Assembly (NCBI GenBank): GCA_045657665.1
Contig: JAZOTN010000007.1
Coordinates: 1-59,843 of the forward strand
Origin: RUG12461 sp045657665
Lineage (GTDB): Bacteria > Bacillota > Clostridia > Lachnospirales > Lachnospiraceae
Direction of reading: 5' to 3'
DNA length: 59,843 nucleotides
The translations under genes and the position numbers were made by a program. Shown piece by piece: positions 1 to 8,053 of this stretch (within the stretch, counting starts at the first letter, position 1; each line of letters opens with the position of its first letter). The notes under the pieces were generated by a model, which saw only the letters and a program-made list of their open reading frames with translations, did no database searches and was not told the DNA's origin.

Positions 1-1497
1 TTTTTTTGCCTTACGACCAGCATGTTTAATTTGATACGCTGCTCTTTTTTTGAGATCGGTTAAATCACCTTCTAATTTAACAAGGACTTCAGGAAAGGGC
101 TCATTAGATCCTAACACGTTTCTGTATTCGTTCAGTAACGAAGTATATTTTTCTACCTCGCCACGATAGAGCCAAACAATGGCATTAAGGTTTTTCATCT
201 GCCATTCGTTCCACTCGTTGAGGGTACGATCAACAGCGGTATAATAATTACGTGCATCAATAAAGAGAACCTTATCTTTGTTTTCTTCTTTCTTTGCCTT
301 GTCGAAGAACCACAAGGTGCAGGGCAGACTCTTAGTATAGAAGAAGTTATTACCAACAGAAAGCATAACATCTACATCACCGGTATTTACTAACTGCTCT
401 CTGATTGATTTATCCTTACCTTGGCTATCGGTAGCAGAAGCAGCCATAACGAATCCTGCACGACCGGTTTCGTTAAGATAAGCGTGGAAATAGGATATCC
501 ACAGATAGTTTGCGTTGCCGATCTCATTCGCCTTGTTCACGCCCGGTAAACCGAATGGTAATCTTCCTGCATTCTGTGCAGCCTCTGCTTTTACCTTGTC
601 CACATTGAAAGGCGGATTTGCCATCACGTAATCACAGCATCCCACAAGATTATGGGCATCATTATAGAAAGTGTTGGCTTCATTTCCGGACTTGATCACA
701 CCGGTCAGTCCATGAACCGCCATATTCATAAGGCAGAGCTGAGCATTGTACTCAACCTTCTCCTGCCCATAGAACGTCATTGCCTTATTGGCAGACATTC
801 CCTTACTATTGACAAAATCGCCGGACTGTACAAACATACCGCCACTGCCGCAAGCAATATCAGCCAAGACACCGGATGTAGGTTCCAAAATATTTACAAT
901 CATTTTTACCAGTGACTTCGGTGTGAAGAATACGCCGTCATCAGATGCCACTGCCGGAGCAAACTTACTGAGGAAATATTCATAGATGCGTCCAATCACA
1001 TCTCCGCCCACATCATCAAGAGCATTATTGTTAAAGATACGCAGTAACTCTGCCAGCAGATCATCAGCAAAATTGGTATATTCTTTCGGAAGAACGCCGG
1101 CCAGTTGCTCAGACTGAGCCTCAACCAGCTCCATCGCATGATTCACGACCTCTCCCAGACTGTTCATCTGCTGCCCGTTTTCAGCAACGATATTCGCAGT
1201 CTTGATATCCTCCGGCAAATTTACAAGATATGAATACTGCGCTTCTTTCGGAAGATACAAAGCACTCTTCTCAGCGAAATCAGAGGCTTCTACAGGCATC
1301 ACGCGACCATTCCTGACCGGTCTGTCCTTCAGGATTTCTTCCTCCACCTTCTTAAATCTGCTATATGCATATCGCAGGAACAGCAGACCCAGCACCGGCA
1401 TGCAGTACTGCTGAGAAGTCAGCTTAGATCCCTGGCGTAATAGATCCGCAGCTTCCCAAAGGTCTGCCTCCAATTTTTTAATGCTCTTGTTATCCAT
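1..1497 (-). CDS. hsdM: Type I restriction-modification DNA methyltransferase subunit (HsdM), 3' end outside window
   Basis: The frame is open for 499 codons from ATG at 1497 to the window edge, so the gene is partial at its C-terminus. The start follows CAAGGAGAA. Residues read as an N-terminal HsdM helical region, then a SAM-binding motif I (DIACGSGGMF, about residue 215) and the adenine-methylase catalytic motif NPPF (about residue 300). This is the modification subunit that methylates adenine with HsdS specificity; HsdS and HsdR would lie to the left, outside the window. An XRE regulator lies directly upstream on the same strand. Family call is firm; recognition site cannot be told. Confidence 0.93.
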   Translation of the reverse strand, partial: MDNKSIKKLEADLWEAADLLRQGSKLTSQQYCMPVLGLLFLRYAYSRFKKVEEEILKDRPVRNGRVMPVEASDFAEKSALYLPKEAQYSYLVNLPEDIKTANIVAENGQQMNSLGEVVNHAMELVEAQSEQLAGVLPKEYTNFADDLLAELLRIFNNNALDDVGGDVIGRIYEYFLSKFAPAVASDDGVFFTPKSLVKMIVNILEPTSGVLADIACGSGGMFVQSGDFVNSKGMSANKAMTFYGQEKVEYNAQLCLMNMAVHGLTGVIKSGNEANTFYNDAHNLVGCCDYVMANPPFNVDKVKAEAAQNAGRLPFGLPGVNKANEIGNANYLWISYFHAYLNETGRAGFVMAASATDSQGKDKSIREQLVNTGDVDVMLSVGNNFFYTKSLPCTLWFFDKAKKEENKDKVLFIDARNYYTAVDRTLNEWNEWQMKNLNAIVWLYRGEVEKYTSLLNEYRNVLGSNEPFPEVLVKLEGDLTDLKKRAAYQIKHAGRKAKK

Positions 1498-1530
1498 AAA
1501 TATTCTCCTTGAATAATTTATTTTTATTTT

Positions 1531-1625
1531 GGTAATTGAGATTAATCCAAAACTTCCTCTACTATCCATTGTACTCAAGAGCAGTCCCATAAAACGGTCT
1601 AATCTCAGATTTATCTCAATTATTT
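1531..1625. promoter_or_regulatory. Inverted repeats between XRE regulator gene and hsdM
   Basis: The 120-bp gap holds TAATTGAGAT-type half sites: GGTAATTGAGATTA at 1531-1544 and its inverted partner TAATCTCAGATTTATCTCAATTA-like sequence near 1597-1620, which itself contains two half sites. Such a palindromic cluster between a small HTH gene and a methylase gene suggests a controller-type operator. Binding by the neighbouring XRE protein is inference. Confidence 0.4.
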
Positions 1626-1847
1626 TGTCTTTTCTTCGCTTTTTTCAGCGTAAATAAACTCCATAATGTCGCCTACATCACATTGGAGATACTTGCAGAT
1701 CTTCATCAGGACTTCTGTACTGACAGTCTCACCTTTTGACATTTTCGTGATTGTAGCCCAACTAACGCCTGCATTGCTTTGCAGATCCTTCTTCATTAAG
1801 TCCTTATCAATCAACAGCTTCCATAATTTCTTATAACTTACTACCAT
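1620..1847 (-). CDS. Small XRE/Cro-type helix-turn-helix regulator
   Basis: A 75-residue protein made almost wholly of one Cro/CI-type HTH (SYKKLWKLLIDKDLMKKDLQ followed by the recognition segment WATITKMSKGE). The reading frame could start at GTG 1877, but ATG 1847 has GAGGAG six bases upstream and gives the canonical MVVSYKKLWK start of this short regulator family. It lies 122 bp upstream of hsdM on the same strand, so it probably controls the restriction-modification genes, or itself, through the inverted repeats between them. A GCGT-N5-ACGC palindrome at 1896-1908 sits in its own promoter region. Confidence 0.85.
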   Translation of the reverse strand: MVVSYKKLWKLLIDKDLMKKDLQSNAGVSWATITKMSKGETVSTEVLMKICKYLQCDVGDIMEFIYAEKSEEKTK

Positions 1848-2020
1848 GCCAGACTCCTCAATTATTGAACTGAACACTCGGTTTTATCATAAAATGCGTA
1901 TAAAACGCCAATTTCAATTATATCACTATGTCTGCAATAAAACAAGAGTTTAACTTTAGTTTCTCAGCAATGGACTGTCGTAATGTGAAGCCAAACTGTT
2001 AAGATTCATAGTTGAATCGA

Positions 2021-2165
2021 TCTATTGACACGAGCCTCCTGGTCCACGTGATTCTTTGGCAAAAAGGCATCCTACCCCATAGGGCTTGTTTGCTGTAGGC
2101 AGAAAGCCTATCACGTGTCCCCCTCATGTCAATAGGTCATAGAATCCGGGCAGCTAATAGCTGCC
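2021..2165 (+). ncRNA. Structured leader RNA upstream of the five-gene operon
   Basis: A nested fold is visible. Outer stem CTATTGACA (2022-2030) pairs with TGTCAATAG (2127-2135); inner stem CACGTGAT (2045-2052) pairs with ATCACGTG (2110-2117); inside these, CCTAC (2071-2075) can pair with GTAGG (2095-2099), with a CCC/GGG hairpin in the loop. A separate hairpin GGCAGCT/AGCTGCC (2149-2165) follows, 16 bases before the Shine-Dalgarno of the first gene. No open frame crosses it. I do not recognise it as a known riboswitch class; it could be a cis-regulatory leader or an independent RNA. Confidence 0.5.
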
Positions 2166-2198
2166 TCCACTTTTCCCAAAAAGGAGGTGACAATCATC

Positions 2199-2555
2199 AT
2201 GGCTAAAGTAAAACTCGAAACCAACTCTGTCGTTGAGATCAGAAATTATCCAACATCCCTAATTCATAAACACAAAAATGAAGACGGAAGTGAATTTGCG
2301 TCTTTTTCATTTTTATGGAAAAAGAACTGGGCATCTTGCGTATTGCCGCCCGGGGCATTAACCCAAAGCACAACTCGCAAAGGCGAGGCCATCGAGGGGC
2401 GAATGAATATTTCCCTCGGCGATCCCGACCAGGTGCGAAACGTGAGCATTCAGAAGGATGACAATACATATCCGAGAACACCTATGTTCAATCGAAGTAT
2501 TCTTAGCGCCGTATCTGAAAACCGCCAAGATTACCTGCGATCCATCGCAGTTTAA
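2199..2555 (+). CDS. Hypothetical protein, first gene of ClpX-like operon
   Basis: A 118-residue protein starting MAKVKLETNS. ATG 2199 is preferred because AAGGAGG lies about nine bases upstream; the GTG at 2187 lies inside that Shine-Dalgarno. It is a basic, beta-rich looking protein with no signal peptide or membrane segment and no motif I recognise. It sits directly behind the structured RNA and 16 bases before the DUF5688-type gene, so it is the leader cistron of the operon. It could be a small nucleic-acid binding protein, but nothing in the sequence proves this. Confidence 0.75.
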   Translation: MAKVKLETNSVVEIRNYPTSLIHKHKNEDGSEFASFSFLWKKNWASCVLPPGALTQSTTRKGEAIEGRMNISLGDPDQVRNVSIQKDDNTYPRTPMFNRSILSAVSENRQDYLRSIAV

Positions 2556-2571
2556 AGAAAGGAGCATGCGC

Positions 2572-3474
2572 ATGCCGAACTACGAAGAATTCAAGGATAC
2601 TATAGTATCCAAAATCAAAAATTATCTGCCCGCAGATTATGCTGATGCAACAGTATCCATCAACTCGGTCCTCAAAAACAATTCCACAAAACTTGACGGC
2701 TTAACTATCCGTCGTGAGGGCGAAAGTATATGTCCAAATATCTATCTGACTCAGTTCTACGAAGACTGCATCGACGGGCGCGCCCTTGAAGACATCCTGT
2801 CTGATATTGCGAAGATCCGTCAGAAGAATTCCGGTCCCGTCGATTTCGATATTACAGCAATCACTGATTTCGACTCTGTTAAAGATAAAATCAGTATTAA
2901 GCTTATCAACTCTGAGCAGAACGCGGAATATCTCAAAGGTAAGCCGCACAGTGAATTTGCAGATTTATCTGCTATCTACTACATCGATCTTGGAACTGAT
3001 GAATGCGGTAGTATGACCACAGTTATATCTGATTATTTGCTTTCTCAATATGGAGTATCCGTAGAGGAGCTTCATCAGACCGCTATCCGAAATATGGCTT
3101 CGAACGCAAGATTCTGCACCATGTTCGAAGTCCTCTCAGAGATAATGAGCGATAACGTTCCTGCGGATGCCTTTTGTGCAGCTGATGACATGATGTTCGT
3201 ACTAAGCAACAAGAATAAGATTAATGAAGCTTCGATGCTGTTATGTCCCTCCGTAATGGATATGATTGCAGATAAAGTCGGCAAGGACTACTATCTCCTT
3301 CCAAGTTCGATTCACGAGACCCTTATTGTCCCTGATAGACCCGACATGGAAGTTGACTCACTTGCATCCATGGTGTGCGAAGTCAATGCCACACAAGTAG
3401 CCAAAGAGGAACAGCTCAGCGATCATGTGTATCGTTACGATTACGATAACCATAGTCTCGTCATAGCTGCTTAA
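2572..3474 (+). CDS. DUF5688-type protein
   Basis: A 300-residue acidic protein. ATG 2572 has AAAGGAG seven bases upstream; ATG 2566 is too close to it. The pattern (MPNYEEFKDTIVSKIKNYLP at the N-terminus, then ISIKLINSEQNAEYL, and the C-terminal SSIHETLIVP) matches my memory of DUF5688, a family of unknown role common in Lachnospiraceae mobile regions. No membrane segment or enzymatic motif is seen. It is co-oriented with the gene before it and is followed by a strong terminator hairpin, after which the AAA+ gene begins, suggesting different expression levels for the two halves of the operon. Confidence 0.7.
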   Translation: MPNYEEFKDTIVSKIKNYLPADYADATVSINSVLKNNSTKLDGLTIRREGESICPNIYLTQFYEDCIDGRALEDILSDIAKIRQKNSGPVDFDITAITDFDSVKDKISIKLINSEQNAEYLKGKPHSEFADLSAIYYIDLGTDECGSMTTVISDYLLSQYGVSVEELHQTAIRNMASNARFCTMFEVLSEIMSDNVPADAFCAADDMMFVLSNKNKINEASMLLCPSVMDMIADKVGKDYYLLPSSIHETLIVPDRPDMEVDSLASMVCEVNATQVAKEEQLSDHVYRYDYDNHSLVIAA

Positions 3475-3483
3475 TCTGACTAT

Positions 3484-3523
3484 AGAGCCAGGACGGCACT
3501 ACCGTCTTGGCTCTTTTACATAT
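3484..3523 (+). terminator. Intrinsic terminator inside the operon
   Basis: AGAGCCAGGACGG (3484-3496), loop CACTA, then CCGTCTTGGCTCT (3502-3514), followed by TTTT and a later run of T at 3524-3531. A 13-bp stem with one G-T pair. It ends the DUF5688-type transcript or attenuates read-through into the AAA+ gene, whose Shine-Dalgarno is only 20 bases on. Confidence 0.85.
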
Positions 3524-3547
3524 TTTTTTTCAGAAAGGAGACCTGTT

Positions 3548-4528
3548 ATGTCATATCACAATAGCTTATACGATAATCTGGATGAGCCGGATTTTTACGC
3601 AGACGATTATATACCCCAAAAGGAATACAGCGGGTTAGAAACGCTAACCGCTCAAGAGATTTATAATCATCTGGATAAAACGGTATATGGCATGGAAGAA
3701 GTTAAGCGAGGAGTATCTGTATTCATATACAAAGCCCTTAAGGGCATCCGATCAGAGAAGGTCATCCTTATTGCAGCCGAAAGCGGAACAGGAAAATCCT
3801 TTCTGATATCCGAATTGTCGAAAATAGTTCCATTGGTGAAAGCCGATGCCAGTTCCATTACGGCATCCGGTTATAAGGGCTCCAATCACCTTACTACTAT
3901 ATTGAACAAAGTTGACACATCCGGATCCACCGTTTCATTTATAGTGTTGGACGAATTCAACAGGCTTCTCGAAAAAGGAATGAACGGATGGTCTGAAACA
4001 AGCCTTATACCAGAGCTTCTACTGCTCTTCGATGACAAGGATGCATCCATAAACGCCGGTACAGATGATAAACCATATTGGATCAACCCCAAGAATCTTT
4101 TTTTTATTTTGATTGGTTCTTTTTCAAATCTTACAGATGCCGTTCCCCGAAGTAAACCTATAGGGTTTTGTGCAGAGATGGTTAATAATACCGGAAGACA
4201 CAGAAAGCAGATCACCAAAGAAATGATTCTCGAACATCTGCGGAGTTACCCGGAGTTAATCGGCAGAATCAACCGTATTTTCATAAGTCCAAATTTCACA
4301 GAAGAGGATTATCGCCAGATACTCAGCAATCCTAAATACAGTCCGGCTACGCAACTGGAACAGGAACTGGGACTATCCATTAGGATTCCTCCCAAAAAGA
4401 TGCGCCAGTATGTCAAGGATTGTTATGAAAGCAACACCGGAGTCCGACATATCAAAAATGACCTGATCGAACAGATAGATTCAGCCATTTTCGAAAATCC
4501 TGATGTAAAGGAAGTCGTTATTAAGTAA
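3548..4528 (+). CDS. ClpX-like AAA+ ATPase lacking the zinc-binding domain
   Basis: 326 residues, start ATG 3548 behind AAAGGAGACCTGTT. Walker A is AAESGTGKS (about residues 76-84) and Walker B is FIVLDEFNR (about 129-137). Around them the order of elements resembles ClpX: VYGMEEVKRGVSVFIYKALK matches the ClpX entry helix, GYKGSNHLTTI the post-Walker loop, and GVRHIKNDLIEQI near the end the sensor-2 region with its arginine. ClpX is about 420 residues with an N-terminal zinc domain; this protein has none, and I see no ClpP-binding IGF loop. It is probably a dedicated unfoldase or remodeller acting with the genes around it. Confidence 0.75.
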   Translation: MSYHNSLYDNLDEPDFYADDYIPQKEYSGLETLTAQEIYNHLDKTVYGMEEVKRGVSVFIYKALKGIRSEKVILIAAESGTGKSFLISELSKIVPLVKADASSITASGYKGSNHLTTILNKVDTSGSTVSFIVLDEFNRLLEKGMNGWSETSLIPELLLLFDDKDASINAGTDDKPYWINPKNLFFILIGSFSNLTDAVPRSKPIGFCAEMVNNTGRHRKQITKEMILEHLRSYPELIGRINRIFISPNFTEEDYRQILSNPKYSPATQLEQELGLSIRIPPKKMRQYVKDCYESNTGVRHIKNDLIEQIDSAIFENPDVKEVVIK

Positions 4529-4541
4529 GGAGGTACCATCA

Positions 4542-5300
4542 ATGAACCCTTTCCTAAACCCACCAGACCCGGAACTTGCTGATATCATGTTGGCTTTTGG
4601 CAATACCCATGTTGAAGATCTCGCTCCTCGCGGCTATAAGAAATATGTTCTCAACAAGCTTAGATGGATTCCGATTGATTTTGGCATAAGCCACTTCAAA
4701 CTTGCTTACCCTCCTATGCCGATAATGGATCTAATCCAGATATGTGCAAGTCTTGAAGAATTAATTACCAAAGGTAGTGCTTTCGATACCAGTGCGTTTT
4801 ATGAGATACTCGCGGCAAGGAATATTATAAATCTGTTGGACAGGGCATACACCTTCGATGAAGATATAAAAAGGTTTTATGATTTGAAAATCCAAACTAT
4901 TCTCTCTTATATTGCTGCTGATGATCAGATTGAAGATTCAAATAAGTTATCTACACTTTCCGGACTTCTCCCCAAGGCCGCAATTACTCCGAACGATACC
5001 GTAAAATCCTTAGCTGATTTCATCCTTCAGGCTTTGGAACCACTTACAGATCTGGCCGAGCACAAAAACATAATCTGTCAAAAAATAACAAAAGGAAACG
5101 ACGAGGAAAAGAAAATACTCTTTGGATATGAACTGTATTTCCTTCTTTTCCCCATGCTTTTTTCATGGATATTTCCATCAAACTTCTCCACTACGTTTTT
5201 AGCCGAAAAGTATCGCAAGCGTCGATTTTGGGATGATTATGATTTTTCCCCAATTGACGCAATACGCGAATATACCCAAAAGAAAGGATGTGAGCAATAA
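4542..5300 (+). CDS. Hypothetical protein coupled to ClpX-like ATPase
   Basis: 252 residues, ATG 4542 with AAGGAGG nine bases upstream and only 13 bases after the ATPase gene. The protein looks mostly helical, has a hydrophobic patch near residues 196-212 (YELYFLLFPMLFSWIFP) that could be one membrane segment or a buried helix, and a basic-aromatic segment EKYRKRRFWDDYDF near the C-terminus. No family recognised. Its stop codon overlaps the next start by one base, so the two products are probably made in similar amounts. Confidence 0.7.
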   Translation: MNPFLNPPDPELADIMLAFGNTHVEDLAPRGYKKYVLNKLRWIPIDFGISHFKLAYPPMPIMDLIQICASLEELITKGSAFDTSAFYEILAARNIINLLDRAYTFDEDIKRFYDLKIQTILSYIAADDQIEDSNKLSTLSGLLPKAAITPNDTVKSLADFILQALEPLTDLAEHKNIICQKITKGNDEEKKILFGYELYFLLFPMLFSWIFPSNFSTTFLAEKYRKRRFWDDYDFSPIDAIREYTQKKGCEQ

Positions 5301-5641
5301 TGGATATCCGATACCAACTTGATAGATTCTACCTGCCAAAGACAATTCACATTGTACCCAGCCCCAATGAAGATAAAAACAAGCTCGCACGGATGAGTTC
5401 TCGGCTTATAGTGGCCAACCCCGCTGTAGCTTTTGCCGAAGCCGCTACAAATCACAAGTTTGATCAACTAAGTGATCCCGAATACGATAAGCTACTGGCA
5501 GTAGCATCACGTCTCAGCTTATTGTTTTACGATTCCAAAAACGGAAAATCAGCGCAGTCTTTGGATCTCTTCAGCCTTTGCGTAAGATTACTACATGAAT
5601 ACATGTTAAATACACATTGTGAGGCAAGCCGAATTCTATAA
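5300..5641 (+). CDS. Hypothetical small protein, last gene of ClpX-like operon
   Basis: 113 residues beginning MDIRYQLDRFYLPK. The ATG shares its A with the stop of the preceding gene (TAATG), a translational-coupling arrangement. The protein is mostly helical with no membrane segment; no motif recognised. It is the last gene before a very strong terminator and so closes the operon. It may be a partner or substrate adaptor of the AAA+ protein, but this is only inferred from position. Confidence 0.65.
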   Translation: MDIRYQLDRFYLPKTIHIVPSPNEDKNKLARMSSRLIVANPAVAFAEAATNHKFDQLSDPEYDKLLAVASRLSLLFYDSKNGKSAQSLDLFSLCVRLLHEYMLNTHCEASRIL

Positions 5642-5646
5642 GATTT

Positions 5647-5687
5647 TCCGCTACTGGAACAATTTTGTTCCGGTGGCGGATTTTTTT
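5647..5687 (+). terminator. Intrinsic terminator of the ClpX-like operon
   Basis: TCCGCTACTGGAACA pairs with TGTTCCGGTGGCGGA around an ATTT loop (5647-5680), followed by seven T. A 15-bp stem with G-T pairs. Confidence 0.92.
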
Positions 5688-5706
5688 ATAAAAAAAGAGC
5701 AGAGGA

Positions 5707-6081
5707 TCATGCCCCCTGCTCTTCTTTTCCCGCAAAAAATCCCAAAGCCTTAAAAGCTTCAAGCACCGCCAGTTCCTTTTTACTCTTCAGTTTAGGAACT
5801 ATCTTTCCAGCGCCTAATTCCAGCTTACTAGCCCCGCATTTGTCTCTAACGGAACAAACACTTGATTTGCTGATATCAAGCCCATATGACCTCTTAACCC
5901 ATTTTCTGACGCCTCCGATTGACAACGGATATGAATTCTGCCGTTTTTCGGACTCCTCTTCAAATGGGTTACGAAAGCCACAAATTAGGTAAATGCGTGT
6001 TTTGTACACCTTTATGGATAGGTTGGATAGGTGTTCGTCAAAACACGGTATAGTGGAGTAGGCCGTGTTCTGGTCGAACAC
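5707..6081 (-). CDS. Small protein with winged-helix-like segment, overlapping recombinase 3' end
   Basis: 124 codons from GTG 6081, overlapping the end of the recombinase gene by 44 bases. The segment SIGGVRKWVKRSYGLDISKS (about residues 55-74) followed by SVRDKCG resembles the small helix-turn-helix-like domain I have seen appended to RlmD-type methyltransferases and on mobile elements in Clostridia. No good Shine-Dalgarno is seen for GTG 6081, so the start may be wrong or translation coupled. It could act as an accessory DNA-binding protein for the recombinase. Weak call. Confidence 0.4.
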   Translation of the reverse strand: MFDQNTAYSTIPCFDEHLSNLSIKVYKTRIYLICGFRNPFEEESEKRQNSYPLSIGGVRKWVKRSYGLDISKSSVCSVRDKCGASKLELGAGKIVPKLKSKKELAVLEAFKALGFFAGKEEQGA

Positions 6082-7621
6082 TATCTATTTCACTTAATAC
6101 ACTGTCCTTATCGTACTCATATTGCGCCAAAAAGGCATCTAAGTCAACTTCAGTATGATTATCCGAGTAGTAAATATCAATTATCAGCTTATCCTCGAAA
6201 ATCCATATCTTATCAACGAAATAGTCTAAAACCTTATTTCGAGTCTCGGAATCTTCAAAATCAGCTTCCGCATACATTTCAAAATAGTGTTTTATGCTGT
6301 AATCATCTTCAGCAAGCGACAGCTTTACCTTTTCTGTATCTATCGCATCTGATAAAGCATTTCGCTTTGCTTCAAGCTCGTCCAATGTATCAAGAAGAAT
6401 CTGATTTGTATGCCCCTGCTTTACGACTTTTACAACATTGGCAATTTCTTTTTCATTCTTCTTATACTCTGCCTGTAATGATTTAAGGAAAGCATCATCG
6501 CTGTACATCTTTTTTGCATATGTTGATACATCTACAGCCAGTGATGCAAGGCTCTCGGAATCCGATAGAAAGTCTCTCAAAACGTGGACAACACAGTTTT
6601 CAAGAAAATCCTTCTGTATTGCCTTTACCTTGCACTTATGTCTTCGATAGTTTTTGCAAGCATAATAATAATGTATTTTGCCCGTTTTGGACGTTCCAGA
6701 TATACCGTGCCAAGATTCCTTGCATTCACCACAAAAAACCTTTCCCGTAAGCCAAAAACGGGGGTCACTCACATCTTCATATTCTGCTTGCTTTACAGGC
6801 TTAGATTTATGCCTATTTAACTCAAATCTCTTCTGAACGGATTCAAACAGCTCATCCGATACTAAACGGGGAATCCCATCAGGAACTATAATATCGCGAT
6901 ACTTGTATTCCCCAATATAAGCCTTGTTTTTTAATATATGCCGTAGCCCATTGACATTAAAAGCTCTGCCTATACTCGTCTTTAACCCCTGTGCGTTCAA
7001 GTCATTTGCTATCTTTTGAAGACCGACGCCATCGGCATATTGATTAAATATTCGTAGAACAATAGGCGCTGTATCGTTATCTATAATATAGTGCTTCGTA
7101 TCATCCACAGAATAGCCCAGCATCTTAACTCCGTTATACAGAGCATTATGGGCATTATGTTCAAGACCTTCCAACACGTTCTGAGCCAAATTCAAAGAAT
7201 AGAACTCAGCCATTGCTTCCATAAGTCCTTCACTAAGAACGTGCATCGGGTCTTTCTCATCCAAATGCGTTTCACCCGTATAACGGATAGAAACACCATT
7301 GTCCTTAAGAAATCTTTTCGTGACTATCAACTCATACTTATCACGGGCAAGCCTATCAGTCTTATATAGAATCAGAACGGCAGGTTTAATCTTTTTGATT
7401 TCGGACAACATAAGCTGATATTGCGGTCTATCCTCATCACGTCCTGATTCTGCTTCCTCAGGATACTCTTTAATCATATTTAAACCGTGGTCAGAAGCAT
7501 ATTTATTTGCAAGATTTTTTTGCCACTCTATAGATGCTTCGTTCTGTGAATGAGAGCTATAGCGATAATAAGCAATACAGTAATTATTATCATTCTGGAC
7601 AAACTTCTTTTTCTTTGCCAT
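6038..7621 (-). CDS. Large serine recombinase (resolvase/invertase family integrase)
   Basis: 527 residues. The N-terminal catalytic domain shows AYYRYSSHSQ, with the nucleophilic serine in the usual YxRxSSxxQ setting (about residues 18-27), and LILYKTDRLARDKYE (about 84-98) with the conserved DRLAR. The middle is a Recombinase domain, followed by a zinc ribbon (CGEC near 300, CKNYRRHKC near 325) and a coiled-coil tail. This size and order is that of integrases that insert and excise mobile elements. It is the probable integrase of the island ending at ssrA, together with the relaxase at 8.3-9.8 kb. Confidence 0.92.
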   Translation of the reverse strand: MAKKKKFVQNDNNYCIAYYRYSSHSQNEASIEWQKNLANKYASDHGLNMIKEYPEEAESGRDEDRPQYQLMLSEIKKIKPAVLILYKTDRLARDKYELIVTKRFLKDNGVSIRYTGETHLDEKDPMHVLSEGLMEAMAEFYSLNLAQNVLEGLEHNAHNALYNGVKMLGYSVDDTKHYIIDNDTAPIVLRIFNQYADGVGLQKIANDLNAQGLKTSIGRAFNVNGLRHILKNKAYIGEYKYRDIIVPDGIPRLVSDELFESVQKRFELNRHKSKPVKQAEYEDVSDPRFWLTGKVFCGECKESWHGISGTSKTGKIHYYYACKNYRRHKCKVKAIQKDFLENCVVHVLRDFLSDSESLASLAVDVSTYAKKMYSDDAFLKSLQAEYKKNEKEIANVVKVVKQGHTNQILLDTLDELEAKRNALSDAIDTEKVKLSLAEDDYSIKHYFEMYAEADFEDSETRNKVLDYFVDKIWIFEDKLIIDIYYSDNHTEVDLDAFLAQYEYDKDSVLSEIDSVRPEHGLLHYTVF

Positions 7622-7696
7622 TTACTCAATTACTCCGTGGTTTTTTTGGCTTTATTATACGAAATATCACTGTAATTAACAATAAAAAGAGGGTAC

Positions 7697-7729
7697 AAAA
7701 AACCGCTACCAGTTTTGAACTGATAGCGG
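7697..7729 (-). terminator. Terminator between GG-leader peptide gene and recombinase
   Basis: On the minus strand CCGCTATCAGTTC pairs with GAACTGGTAGCGG-like arms (plus coordinates 7703-7729) and is followed by TTTTTT (7697-7702). It ends the short peptide transcript 13 bases after its stop codon. Confidence 0.85.
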
Positions 7730-7741
7730 GAAAGATGTCGG

Positions 7742-7918
7742 TCATTTAAAGTTTCTATCTTTTTCTCCTTGAAGAAACTCAGGTATCATTTGTCCTCCAG
7801 CAACCATTTCTAATTCGTCATCAGTAAGCTTCATGCCTGCCTTTTCGATAAATCCCCTTGCTTCTTCTTTGCTCTGTGCTGTTGATACCTTATCTTTAAG
7901 ATTTCCTATAAGTTCCAT
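7742..7918 (-). CDS. Double-glycine leader peptide (Nif11-like leader, orphan precursor)
   Basis: A 58-residue frame starting at ATG 7918 with GGAGGTG seven bases upstream. The first 42 residues look like a peptide leader: a charged amphipathic helix containing KEEARGFIEKAGMKLTDDELE and ending at VAGG, the classic cleavage site for C39-peptidase ABC exporters, as in Nif11-like and bacteriocin leaders. The remaining 16 residues (QMIPEFLQGEKDRNFK) would be the released peptide; they have no Cys, so a lanthionine product is unlikely. It has its own terminator. No transporter or modifying enzyme is nearby, so export would use enzymes encoded elsewhere. Confidence 0.75.
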   Translation of the reverse strand: MELIGNLKDKVSTAQSKEEARGFIEKAGMKLTDDELEMVAGGQMIPEFLQGEKDRNFK

Positions 7919-8053
7919 CCTAACACCTCCAATCCAAAATAGTATGTCTGCATAGCCTCATAGATATCTGTTTGTATTACAACTATATATCGTATTGTAG
8001 CATATCTATAAGCTCGTATTCAATCTAAACTTAATACAAGGTGAGGTGTGATT

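Noticed and set aside
2187..2201. GTG start at 2187 for the first operon gene
   Set aside because: The GTG is part of the AAGGAGGTG Shine-Dalgarno used by ATG 2199.
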